64,000 nucleotides of DNA from Saccharopolyspora indica (lineage in GTDB: Bacteria; Actinomycetota; Actinomycetes; Mycobacteriales; Pseudonocardiaceae): contig NZ_JAQGLB010000011.1 in the NCBI RefSeq assembly GCF_027853965.1, positions 186,001 through 250,000 on the forward strand, given 5' to 3'. Under the pieces are notes generated by a model that was not told the origin of the DNA, did not search any database, and was given only the letters and a program-made list of their open reading frames with translations. Shown here piece by piece: positions 57,115-64,000 of this stretch (position 1 is the stretch's first letter; each line of letters begins with the position of its first letter). A program made the translations under genes and the position numbers.

Positions 57115-57880
57115 GGTGCGGCTCGCCGATTCGGTCGTGGTGATCACCGGTGCGGGCAACGGCATCGGTGCGGCGATGGCCCGCAAGTTCGCCGCGCTCG
57201 GCGCGGACGTCGTGCTGGCCGATGTGGACACCGAAGCCGTTCAGCGGGTGGCGGCGGAGGTCGGCGGCCTGGCGGTGCCGGGCGACGCCGCCGGCGAGGA
57301 CGGCGTGCGCGCGCTGGTCGGTGCCGCGCTCGGCGAGCACGGGCGCATCGATCTGCTCTGCGCCAACGCCGGGATCTCCCGCGGCGGCGGCCCGGAGGCC
57401 GACGAGGCGGCGTGGGCCGATTCCTGGGAGGTCAACGTGATGGCGCACGTCCGCGCGGCCCGCGCGGTGCTGCCGCACTGGCTGGAGCGCGGGCGGGGCC
57501 ACTTCCTGGCCACCGTGTCGGCGGCCGGCCTGCTGACCATGCTGGACGCCGCGCCGTACTCGGTGACCAAGCACGCCGCGCTGGGCTTCGCCGAGTGGCT
57601 GGCGATCACCTACGCGGACAGGGGCATCACCGTGCAGGCCCTGTGCCCGCAGGGCGTGCGCACGAACATGCTCGGCAGCAGCGGCGACGCGGGCAAGACG
57701 CTGCTCGACGACGGGGCGCTGGAGCCCGAGCAGGTCGCCGACCTGGTCGCCGATTCGCTGGACGGCGGCGAGTTCCTGGTCCTGCCGCACCCGGAGGTCG
57801 CCGACTACTACGCGTTGCGCGCCGGTCAGCCGCAGCGGTGGCAGGCGGGCATGCGCAAGCTCCAGCGCAAGCTGGGCTGA
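57107..57880 (+). CDS. short-chain dehydrogenase/reductase
   Basis: A 257-aa SDR paralogue of the neighbour. VVVITGAGNGIGAAMARKF is the cofactor loop, LCANAGISRGGG the NAG motif, FLATVSAAGLLTMLDAAPYS the catalytic Ser strand, and YSVTKHAALGFAEWL the YxxxK. The GTG at 57107 lies within the end of the first SDR (overlap eight bases) and follows GAGGGG. The pair is likely to catalyse consecutive or alternative steps. Confidence 0.9.
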   Translation: MCEVRLADSVVVITGAGNGIGAAMARKFAALGADVVLADVDTEAVQRVAAEVGGLAVPGDAAGEDGVRALVGAALGEHGRIDLLCANAGISRGGGPEADEAAWADSWEVNVMAHVRAARAVLPHWLERGRGHFLATVSAAGLLTMLDAAPYSVTKHAALGFAEWLAITYADRGITVQALCPQGVRTNMLGSSGDAGKTLLDDGALEPEQVADLVADSLDGGEFLVLPHPEVADYYALRAGQPQRWQAGMRKLQRKLG

Positions 57881-57883
57881 TCC

Positions 57884-57913
57884 CGCCGGTCCGCCGCGCG
57901 GCGGACCGGCGGC
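57884..57913 (+). terminator. GC-rich hairpin between SDR and TetR
   Basis: CCGCCGGTCCGCCG and its complement with a two-base centre, i.e. a 13-bp stem with a four-base loop, directly after the second SDR stop. It may limit read-through into the TetR gene. Confidence 0.55.
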
Positions 57914-57949
57914 TCGATACGCTGAGCGGGACCGACACGGGAGGTAGAC

Positions 57950-58567
57950 ATGGCGCGGGTGGCCAGCGGCCGCACCACTGCCGCGACGGCAGCGGGGGAC
58001 GAGCCGGTCCCGCAGCGATTGCTCTCGGTGGCGACGCGGCTGTTCGCCGAGCAGGGCTACGAGCTGACCTCGGTGCAGCAGATCGTGGATGCCGCCGGGG
58101 TCACCAAGGGGGCGATGTACCACTACTTCGGCTCCAAGGACGACCTGCTCTACGAGATCTACGCGCGAGTTCTGCGCGTCCAGCACGCGCGGATGGAGAG
58201 CGCGGCGGCCGCCGACGCCCCGGTGCAGGAGCGGTTGCACGCGGTGGCCGCCGACGTCGTCGCCACCACGGCGGCCAACCTGGACGACACGAAGATCTTC
58301 TTCCGCTCCATGCACCTGCTGCACCCGGACAAGCAGGCGGAGGTCCGCGCGGAGCGCCGCCGCTACCACGAGCGGGTGTGCGGGCTGATCGAGGAGGGCC
58401 AGCGCGCCGGGGTGTTCCGGGCCGACAAGTCGCCGGACCTGGTGGTGGACTTCTTCTTCGGCGCGGTGCACCACCTGGGCACCTGGTTCCGCCAGGACGG
58501 CGAGCTGACCGGGGAGGACGTCGGAACGCAGTTCGCCGACCTGCTGCTGGCCTCGCTGCGGCCCTGA
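57950..58567 (+). CDS. TetR-family regulator
   Basis: A 205-aa TetR regulator. RLLSVATRLFAEQGYELTSV, IVDAAGVTKGAMYHYFGSKD form the DNA-binding domain with recognition helix and the YHYF signature; the C-terminal helices form the ligand pocket. It resembles KstR2/FadR-like regulators of acyl-CoA or lipid genes only in general shape. It is in line with two SDR genes and 69 bases from the second; an ACCGAC-TG-GTCGGT dyad upstream of the first SDR is its probable operator. Confidence 0.88.
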   Translation: MARVASGRTTAATAAGDEPVPQRLLSVATRLFAEQGYELTSVQQIVDAAGVTKGAMYHYFGSKDDLLYEIYARVLRVQHARMESAAAADAPVQERLHAVAADVVATTAANLDDTKIFFRSMHLLHPDKQAEVRAERRRYHERVCGLIEEGQRAGVFRADKSPDLVVDFFFGAVHHLGTWFRQDGELTGEDVGTQFADLLLASLRP

Positions 58568-58616
58568 TCCCGGTACCGGTCAACGGTTTTCGGGATGACC
58601 GCCGCCGCGCGCGGAG

Positions 58617-58650
58617 GGCCTGGCAGGCCGAGGGGCGCGCCTGCCAGGCC
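58617..58650. terminator. bidirectional terminator
   Basis: GGCCTGGCAGGC and complement (12 bp, perfect) around a 10-base loop, between the convergent TetR and SSI-family genes. Confidence 0.7.
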
Positions 58651-58664
58651 GTGCTCGCCGCCGA

Positions 58665-59069
58665 TCAGAAGTCGAAGATCGCTCCGAGCTCGGACCGCAG
58701 GACGCAGTCGTTGGGGAAGGTCTTCGAGTAGTCGATCGGCGTGCCGTTCCACAGGCCGGTGGTCGTCACGGCGACGGGCCGCCAGATCAGCGGGCACGTC
58801 GCGTTCGGGGACTGCGTGGGAACGTCGGCGATGTTGCCGGCCGCCTGAACGAGGATCGCGCAGGCATCGGACGCGGCCGGGTGCGAGCCGCCGGCCGGCT
58901 CGCAGGTGAGCGTGGCCGTCTCGGGTGCGGTCTGGCCGTGCAGGTCCTGGACGGTGAGGTTGAGCCGGGTCTCCGCACCTTCGGCGTTGGCGCTGGTGGG
59001 TACCAGGACCGCGCCGAGGAGCAGGGCGGCGACCGCGAACGAGCGGCCGATGAACTGGATCGCAGTCAT
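58665..59069 (-). CDS. secreted subtilisin-inhibitor (SSI)-family protein
   Basis: A 134-aa precursor with a Sec signal (FAVAALLLGAVLVPTSANA, cleavage after ANA) and an SSI domain. TLTCEPAGGSHPAASDACAI is the family signature with the first disulfide Cys pair, followed by CPLIWRPVAVTTTGLWNGTP, YSKTFPNDCVLRSELGAIF, with the second Cys pair. SSI proteins inhibit extracellular serine proteases; the reactive-site residues are in the CPLIW segment. ATG 59069 gives a standard signal peptide. It is monocistronic and convergent with TetR. Confidence 0.88.
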   Translation of the reverse strand: MTAIQFIGRSFAVAALLLGAVLVPTSANAEGAETRLNLTVQDLHGQTAPETATLTCEPAGGSHPAASDACAILVQAAGNIADVPTQSPNATCPLIWRPVAVTTTGLWNGTPIDYSKTFPNDCVLRSELGAIFDF

Positions 59070-59513
59070 CAGTACGTCTCCTCCTTGTGGGGTGAAAGCG
59101 GATCCTCGATTCGGGGTGTGCGCGAGGACCCGCATATCTAGACCCCCGAGAGAGGGGCGCAGTTGTGCGGAATTCCGCCAATCACTGGAACGGCTGGCGA
59201 CCGAACTGGTGAGTTGATCATCACAGCGCGGTCGCGTTAATTTTTCCGTGCTGTGTAACGAATTCGACGATGCGGGACTTTTGCGTGAACCAGCGGTGTC
59301 CACAATGGATCTGACGGACCGCGCCCGATCGCTGGACGGCGTTGGCGTTGGTGCGCGCGGAAGAAGGCCGGGTTGCCGGTGGCCTGAAGAGGTCACGGCG
59401 CGGTCGGGTCGTGCCGCAGCGCCATATGGTGGCCCGGATCTTGTCGAACGGCGCTCGGTGGCGGGTTCGCCGGTATGGCGAACTCAGTGCTCGCGCATCG
59501 ACATCTCGTGCTC
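59070..59513. other. divergent promoter region, no gene
   Basis: A 440-base stretch between the SSI-family gene and the PL7 gene. Short open frames occur but none has a recognisable domain. It must contain the promoters of both secreted-protein genes; the part at 59200-59300 is comparatively AT-rich. Confidence 0.45.
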
Positions 59514-59529
59514 AACCCGAATTCGGGTT
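59514..59529. promoter_or_regulatory. 16-bp perfect palindrome upstream of PL7 gene
   Basis: AACCCGAATTCGGGTT, a perfect palindrome, lies 19 bases before the PL7 ATG and near where the promoter or ribosome binding region should be. It looks like a repressor operator; the regulator is not identified. Confidence 0.5.
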
Positions 59530-59548
59530 CCAACGGAAGTGAGGTCCG

Positions 59549-60328
59549 ATGACACAGGCTCGTCATGCGGCTCTGGTGGGCGTGCTCGCGGTCGGAATCG
59601 CCGGGATGCCGCACGCGATCGCGTCGGCGGCGGACAACCGGCCGCCGGTCGCGGCGGAAACCTGCGAGCACCCGGCCGAGGTGCTGGATCTGGAGAACTG
59701 GTACGTCGGGCTGCCGGTCGGCGATGACGAGGAGCCGACGAACGTCGAGCAGCCGGAACTCGCCACCTATTCGATCGATCCGTGGTTCACCGCGCGCCCG
59801 GACTGCTCGGCCGTGCGGTTCCGGGCCGCGGTCGACGGCGTCACCACCAGCGGGTCGGACTACCCGCGCTCGGAGCTGCGGGAGATGACGGATTCCGGGA
59901 GCACCAAGGCGGACTGGTCGTCGACCTCGGGCACCCACACGATGGTGATCGACCAGGCCATCACGGCGCTGCCCGAGGACAAGCCGCACGTCGTCGCCGG
60001 GCAGATCCACGACGACAGCGACGACGTCTCGGTGTTCCGGCTGGAGGGCAGCAAGCTCTACATCACCGACGGCGACGACAAGCACGTGCTGGTCACCGAC
60101 GACTACGTGCTGGGCACCAGGTTCCAGGCGAAGTTCGTGGTCGCCGACGGCGAGATCGAGGCCTACTACAACGGGGAGCTGCGGGCCACGATCCCGAAGC
60201 GCTTCTCCGGCGGCTACTTCAAGGCGGGGGCGTACACGCAGGCGAACTGCGAGAAGTCGTCGCCGTGCAGCGACGACAACTACGGCGAGGTGGAGATCTA
60301 CGGGCTGAGCGTCACGCACGAGGGGTGA
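59549..60328 (+). CDS. secreted alginate lyase family PL7
   Basis: A 259-aa precursor with a Sec signal (cleavage near ASAAD) and a PL7 beta-jelly-roll domain. YPRSELREM (RxELR), VAGQIHDD (QIH) and YFKAGAYTQANC (YFKAGxYxQ) are the three active-site strands of the family. It should cleave alginate or other uronate polymers by beta-elimination outside the cell. Four Cys residues may form disulfides. A perfect palindrome is just upstream. No uptake genes for the products are nearby. Confidence 0.88.
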   Translation: MTQARHAALVGVLAVGIAGMPHAIASAADNRPPVAAETCEHPAEVLDLENWYVGLPVGDDEEPTNVEQPELATYSIDPWFTARPDCSAVRFRAAVDGVTTSGSDYPRSELREMTDSGSTKADWSSTSGTHTMVIDQAITALPEDKPHVVAGQIHDDSDDVSVFRLEGSKLYITDGDDKHVLVTDDYVLGTRFQAKFVVADGEIEAYYNGELRATIPKRFSGGYFKAGAYTQANCEKSSPCSDDNYGEVEIYGLSVTHEG

Positions 60329-60343
60329 GCCGGGGGGACGGTG

Positions 60344-60367
60344 GCCGGGAGGGGGCTTCCCTCCCGG
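60344..60367 (+). terminator. PL7-gene terminator
   Basis: A 9-10-bp stem GCCGGGAGGG/CCCTCCCGGT with loop GGCTT, 15 bases after the PL7 stop. Confidence 0.6.
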
Positions 60368-60511
60368 TCATTCGGCGTGCGCGGGATCCGCGTGTCCGCT
60401 AGCTGCCGCACCGGTTCTCCGGCGGCGTTGATTCGGCGATCGTTGGTCGTGGCCCCGTTTTCGGGCCTGCGCCGGCGATCGCCGGCGTCGCGGACTTCAG
60501 GGAAGAGCGGC

Positions 60512-61894
60512 ATGAACACGACGGGACTGGTCCGGGTGACCATCGCGGCGCCGGGTCGTCGGATCGACCTCGCGCTGCCCGAGCGTTCTCCGGTCGCCGA
60601 GATCCTGCCGGGGCTGGTCCGGCAGGCCGGTGAGCACCTCGCCGACCGAGGGGTGCGCACCGGCGGGTGGGTGCTCCGCCGCGCCGACGGTTCGGTGCTG
60701 GAACCGGCTCGCACGCCGGCCTCGCACCGGGTGGCAGACGGCGAGGTCCTGCACCTGATGCCCGCCACGACCGAGTGGCCGGAGCTGGAGTACGACGACC
60801 TGGTGGAGGCGATCGCGGCCGGCTCGGCCCGCACCCGCGGCACCTGGGGGCCGCGGCACACGCGGTGCGCCGGGCTCGCGGCCGGAGCGGTGGCCCTCGG
60901 GTCGGGTCTGGTCGCCGTGCTGCGCGCCGGTCCGCCGTGGCCGCCCGCCGCGTTGTGGGCGCTCGGCCTCGCGGCACTGGCGCTGGTGGCCGGTGTGGCA
61001 CTGGCTCGGGCCCTCGGCGACGCCGGGGCGGGAGCGGTGCTCGGTGCGTCGGCCCTGCCGTGCGCCTTCATCGGTGGCGGGCTGCTTTTCGCCGGTGACC
61101 GGCCGTGGTTCGCGCTCGGCGCGCCGCACCTGCTGGCCGCCGGCGCGGCGCTGCTGCTCGCGGCGGTGGTCGGATTGCTCGGCGTGGTCGACCGGGCGGC
61201 GCTGTTCGTCGCGGCCGCGACCGTCGGCCTGCTCACCGCTCTCGGAGCTTGGCTGAGCACCGCGGATTCGATCGAGGGCCACGGGGCGGCGGCCATCGTC
61301 GCGGGCGCGGGACTGGCCTTCTCGCCGTTGCTGGCCCCGCTGGCCATTCGACTGGCCAGGGTTCCGATGCCGGTGCTGCCCCGGGACACCGCCGATCTGC
61401 TGCGCGACGACCCGCAGCCACCGCGGTCGGCGGTCTACGCGGCGGTCGTGCGCGCGGACGCGCTGCTCACCGGGATGATCGCCGGGCTGGCGGCGGTGAT
61501 CGCGGCGTGCCAGGCGCTGCTGGTCCGCAGCGGTGATGGCGCGGCGCTGATCCTGGTCGCGGTGCTGACCGCCGGGCTCCTGCTCCGAGCCCGGCTCCAC
61601 CCGGTCGCAGCCCAGCGGATCGCGGTGCTGATCGCGGGAGCGACCGGGGCGGTGCTGCTGGCCGTGGGTCCGCTGATGGCGGATCGTTCGAACCTGCTGC
61701 TGATCGCGGGGCCGGTCGTGGTGGTGCTGGGCGCGATGGCGGTGCTGGCCGGCCTGCGGTTGAGCACCCGCGATCCCAGTCCGTACCTGGGGCGCATCGC
61801 CGAACTGCTGGAAGTGGTCGTCGTGCTGGCGGTCCTCCCGGTGGTCTGCGCGGTGCTCGGCCTGTACGGCTACCTGCGCGGGCTGGGCGGCTGA
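60512..61894 (+). CDS. type VII secretion membrane protein EccD-like
   Basis: A 460-aa protein with a ubiquitin-like cytosolic domain of about 100 residues (LVRVTIAAPGRRIDLALPER start) and then eleven hydrophobic segments, the layout of EccD, which forms the membrane channel ring of ESX/T7SS with EccB, EccC and EccE. ATG 60512 was chosen because it begins the ubiquitin-like domain. It is followed after one base by an EccB-like gene, so the two are co-transcribed. The T7SS core continues beyond the window. Confidence 0.87.
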   Translation: MNTTGLVRVTIAAPGRRIDLALPERSPVAEILPGLVRQAGEHLADRGVRTGGWVLRRADGSVLEPARTPASHRVADGEVLHLMPATTEWPELEYDDLVEAIAAGSARTRGTWGPRHTRCAGLAAGAVALGSGLVAVLRAGPPWPPAALWALGLAALALVAGVALARALGDAGAGAVLGASALPCAFIGGGLLFAGDRPWFALGAPHLLAAGAALLLAAVVGLLGVVDRAALFVAAATVGLLTALGAWLSTADSIEGHGAAAIVAGAGLAFSPLLAPLAIRLARVPMPVLPRDTADLLRDDPQPPRSAVYAAVVRADALLTGMIAGLAAVIAACQALLVRSGDGAALILVAVLTAGLLLRARLHPVAAQRIAVLIAGATGAVLLAVGPLMADRSNLLLIAGPVVVVLGAMAVLAGLRLSTRDPSPYLGRIAELLEVVVVLAVLPVVCAVLGLYGYLRGLGG

Positions 61895-61895
61895 C

Positions 61896-63311
61896 ATGGC
61901 GTCCAACCGCGAGCAGCTGCAAGCCCACCAGTTCCTGGTCCAGCGCGCGGTTTCCGCGCTCGTGACCCGCGAGACCGATCCGGAGCAGCCGCCGTTCCGC
62001 CGTCCCGGCGCCGCCGCGTTCGCCGGTCTCGGGCTGGCGGTGATCGCGCTCGTCGTGGCCGGTGTCTTCGGGCTGATCTTCCCGGGCGGGAATCTGGCCT
62101 GGCAGGACGGCAAGTCGGTCATCGTGGAGAAGGAGACCGGTACCCGGTACGTCTACCTCCACGGCAAGCTGCACCCGGTCGCGAACTACTCCTCGGCGCT
62201 GCTGGCCCTCGGCGAGCACGCCGAAACCCGGAGCGTGTCGGGCAATTCGCTGGCGGGCGCGCCGAGGGGGCCGCGGATCGGCATCCCGGACGCGCCGGAC
62301 GCGCTCGCCGACCCGGACCGGCTCCTCGACGGCGGCTGGACGCTGTGCTCCAAGCCGGGCACGGACCTCACCGGTGCGACCGTGCACCGCTCCGCGCTGC
62401 TGGTCGGAGGGCAGCCCACCGGTGGTGCCGCCGGCGCGGGGGCGTTGCTGGTCCAGGTGCCCGGTGCGGACGAGCAGTTCTTGATCGCGGGCGGCTACCG
62501 GCACCGGATCAGCCGGGCCGACGCGGTCGTCGTCGGGCTGGCGCTGGGGGCGGGGCCCGCGCTGGAGGTCGGCCCCGCGATCGTCGATCTGATTCCCGCT
62601 GGCGAGCCGATCGGCCCGATCCCGGTGCCGGACGCGGGCCAGCCGTCCACCGCGGTGCCGAGCCGGCCGGACCTGCGGGTCGGGCAGCTCCTGGTGATGA
62701 CCACCTCGGGCGGTGCGGTGCAGCGCTTCCTCGCCGAGCCCGACCGGTTGCGGCCGATCACCGGCCTGGCGTTCGACATCCAGCTGGCCCACCAGCCGAC
62801 CACCGCCGCCTATCCCGGCGGCGAGCCGGTGGGCATCCCGCTGAGCCCGCTCGCGGTGGCCGAGGCGCAACAACGACCGGCCGCGCCCGCCGAGGCCGGT
62901 GCCCCGCCGAGCACCCGGCCCTCGTTCGCCACCAGCGCCGCGGGAATCGTGTGCCTGACCTTCGATCCCGGCTCGTTCGCACCGCGGTTGACGGTGGATC
63001 CGGTGCTGCCGCCGGGGAATTCGGCGATCGCCACACCGCGCCGGACCGGCGGCGGCGTCGCGCTCGCCGACGAGGTGCTGGTGCCGCCCGGTGGCGGAGC
63101 CGTGATCGAGGTGATGCCCAGCGCGCAGGCCCCGGCCGGGGCCCTCGCGGTGGTGACCGATCTCGGCAAGGCCTACCCGCTGGCGGACCCGGACCTGCTC
63201 GGCGCTCTCGGCTACGCCGGGACCCGGCCGGTCCGGCTGCCCGCCGGGCTGGTGGCCCGGATCCCGCACGGCCCCGGTCTGGATCGCGAGGCCGCGATGC
63301 AGCAGTGGTAG
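61896..63311 (+). CDS. eccB: type VII secretion protein EccB
   Basis: A 471-aa EccB. The start SNREQLQAHQFLVQRAVSAL is diagnostic (QxxxxxFxxRRxxxAL), a single membrane segment lies at about residues 40-62, and the periplasmic part has the RVGQLLVM, ALKDLG-type and VQxPG repeats of the family, with conserved Cys. EccB is a core ESX membrane subunit. It directly follows the EccD-like gene. Downstream comes a kinase-like gene. Confidence 0.92.
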   Translation: MASNREQLQAHQFLVQRAVSALVTRETDPEQPPFRRPGAAAFAGLGLAVIALVVAGVFGLIFPGGNLAWQDGKSVIVEKETGTRYVYLHGKLHPVANYSSALLALGEHAETRSVSGNSLAGAPRGPRIGIPDAPDALADPDRLLDGGWTLCSKPGTDLTGATVHRSALLVGGQPTGGAAGAGALLVQVPGADEQFLIAGGYRHRISRADAVVVGLALGAGPALEVGPAIVDLIPAGEPIGPIPVPDAGQPSTAVPSRPDLRVGQLLVMTTSGGAVQRFLAEPDRLRPITGLAFDIQLAHQPTTAAYPGGEPVGIPLSPLAVAEAQQRPAAPAEAGAPPSTRPSFATSAAGIVCLTFDPGSFAPRLTVDPVLPPGNSAIATPRRTGGGVALADEVLVPPGGGAVIEVMPSAQAPAGALAVVTDLGKAYPLADPDLLGALGYAGTRPVRLPAGLVARIPHGPGLDREAAMQQW

Positions 63312-63347
63312 CGATGGCCCTGGCGGAACGGCGATGCGGACGTGAAG

Positions 63348-64000
63348 ATGGGCAGCACCATGGCGATTTCTGAGGACATGTCCGGCGATCTGGTCCCGTG
63401 GGGCACCGGTCCGGCCGCCACCGTGCTGGCCGGTGAGCGGAAGGGCGCCGGTGAGGCGTTCGCGCTCAAGGTCTACCCGGGCGGCGTCGACCGGCGCACG
63501 AGGGCGCAGCTGACCGCCGAGCTCGGCGCCCTGGCCGCCCTCCGCGGGCGCGTCCCGGTGCTGGTGGCCGACGCGGCCGAGGACCTGCCCGACGGCCGGT
63601 TCGCCTTGCGCATGGAGCTGTGCTCGGAGTCGCTGGCCGAGCTGGTCGCCTCGTCCGGGCCGATGTCGGTGCCGGACGCGCTCGACCTCGGCGAGTCGCT
63701 CGCCACCGCGCTCGCCGCCGCGCACGGTGCCGGGGTCGTGCACGGCGGGGTCACGCCGGGCAACGTGCTGTTCCGGCCGTCCGGCGAAGCAGTGCTGTCC
63801 GACTTCGGCCTCGCGCTGCGCCGCGCGTTCCCGCCGGACCCGGAGCGGGCCGTCGACTTCCTGCCGCCGGAGACGGTCCGGGACGGTTCGGCGGACGAGC
63901 GTTCGGATCTCTACGGCCTCGGCGCGGTCCTCCGCTTCGCGCTGTCCGGAACCGCGCCGCACCCCGGACGGTCGGGGGAGCGGTCCGAGGAGCGGCTGCT
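63348..64000 (+). CDS. Ser/Thr-kinase-like protein, HRD lost (partial)
   Basis: At least 217 residues of a protein-kinase-fold protein cut by the window end. GTGPAATVLAGERKG is the glycine loop, ALKVYPGG holds the VAIK Lys, VVHGGVTPGNVLF stands in the catalytic loop and SDFGLALRR holds DFG. The invariant HRD reads HGG, so the catalytic Asp is missing and activity is unlikely. It lies 36 bases after eccB in the same direction; such kinase-like genes occur within actinomycete T7SS loci. The ATG at 63348 was chosen; GTG 63342 and ATG 63360 are also in frame. Confidence 0.75.
   Translation, partial: MGSTMAISEDMSGDLVPWGTGPAATVLAGERKGAGEAFALKVYPGGVDRRTRAQLTAELGALAALRGRVPVLVADAAEDLPDGRFALRMELCSESLAELVASSGPMSVPDALDLGESLATALAAAHGAGVVHGGVTPGNVLFRPSGEAVLSDFGLALRRAFPPDPERAVDFLPPETVRDGSADERSDLYGLGAVLRFALSGTAPHPGRSGERSEERL

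Overview
This window is chromosomal DNA of a high-GC actinomycete, most likely Saccharopolyspora or a close relative in the Pseudonocardiaceae. The evidence is the codon bias, frequent GTG and TTG starts, a conservon, type VII secretion genes, a subtilisin-inhibitor-family protein, and the gene order pdtaR - polA - rpsA - coaE - uvrB, which is also known from Mycobacterium tuberculosis. The genus is inferred; there is no rRNA here to settle it.

Layout. 1-5.3 kb: the N-terminal part of a Ser/Thr kinase, a tRNA-Leu(CAA)-like gene, and a translationally coupled pair encoding a 678-aa protein of unknown function and a membrane-anchored periplasmic-binding-protein-like receptor. 5.5-11.9 kb: two drug-efflux-type MFS genes, each with its own regulator (LysR, TetR) and a palindromic operator candidate, a secreted SCP/CAP protein and an amino-acid permease. 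12-37 kb: the housekeeping backbone (pdtaR, polA, rpsA, coaE-GrpB fusion, uvrB). Between these lie accessory genes: cupin/LysR, hotdog thioesterase, VOC protein, MerR, a truncated Tn3-type transposase, a YhgE/Pip membrane protein with a degenerate ABC ATPase, a GNAT, a methyltransferase, an HbpS/SenS/SenR-like haem or redox sensing locus with a second HbpS-like lipoprotein and an ankyrin lipoprotein, and two DUF402 paralogues.

36.8-44.6 kb: a catalytically doubtful erythromycin-esterase-like protein, a VOC protein, three intergenic palindromes in a row, and a LysR-associated acyl-CoA catabolic cluster (acyl-CoA dehydrogenase, 3-hydroxyacyl-CoA dehydrogenase-like, acetoacetate-decarboxylase-like, enoyl-CoA hydratase, CoA transferase). 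44.7-48 kb: a four-gene conservon (sensor kinase-like, Roadblock, DUF742, GTPase). 48.4-52.2 kb: an ABC permease coupled to an unusual protein joining an extracellular alpha/beta hydrolase to a cytoplasmic ABC ATPase. 52.4-53.6 kb: a TerC-family transporter behind a yybP-ykoY (Mn2+) riboswitch candidate. 53.7-60.3 kb: a RES-type toxin-antitoxin pair, a GH18 chitinase with a DasR-like box, two SDR genes with a TetR, an SSI-family protease inhibitor and a PL7 alginate lyase. 60.5-64 kb: the start of a type VII secretion cluster (EccD, EccB, kinase-like protein), cut by the window edge.

Two kinds of dispersed palindrome occur in intergenic gaps. One occurs three times in a row at 38.3-38.5 kb with changing but still pairing inner stems. 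The other occurs at 17.35 and 39.76 kb with the same ends and the same central bases. Most convergent gene pairs are separated by perfect GC-rich hairpins without U-tracts.
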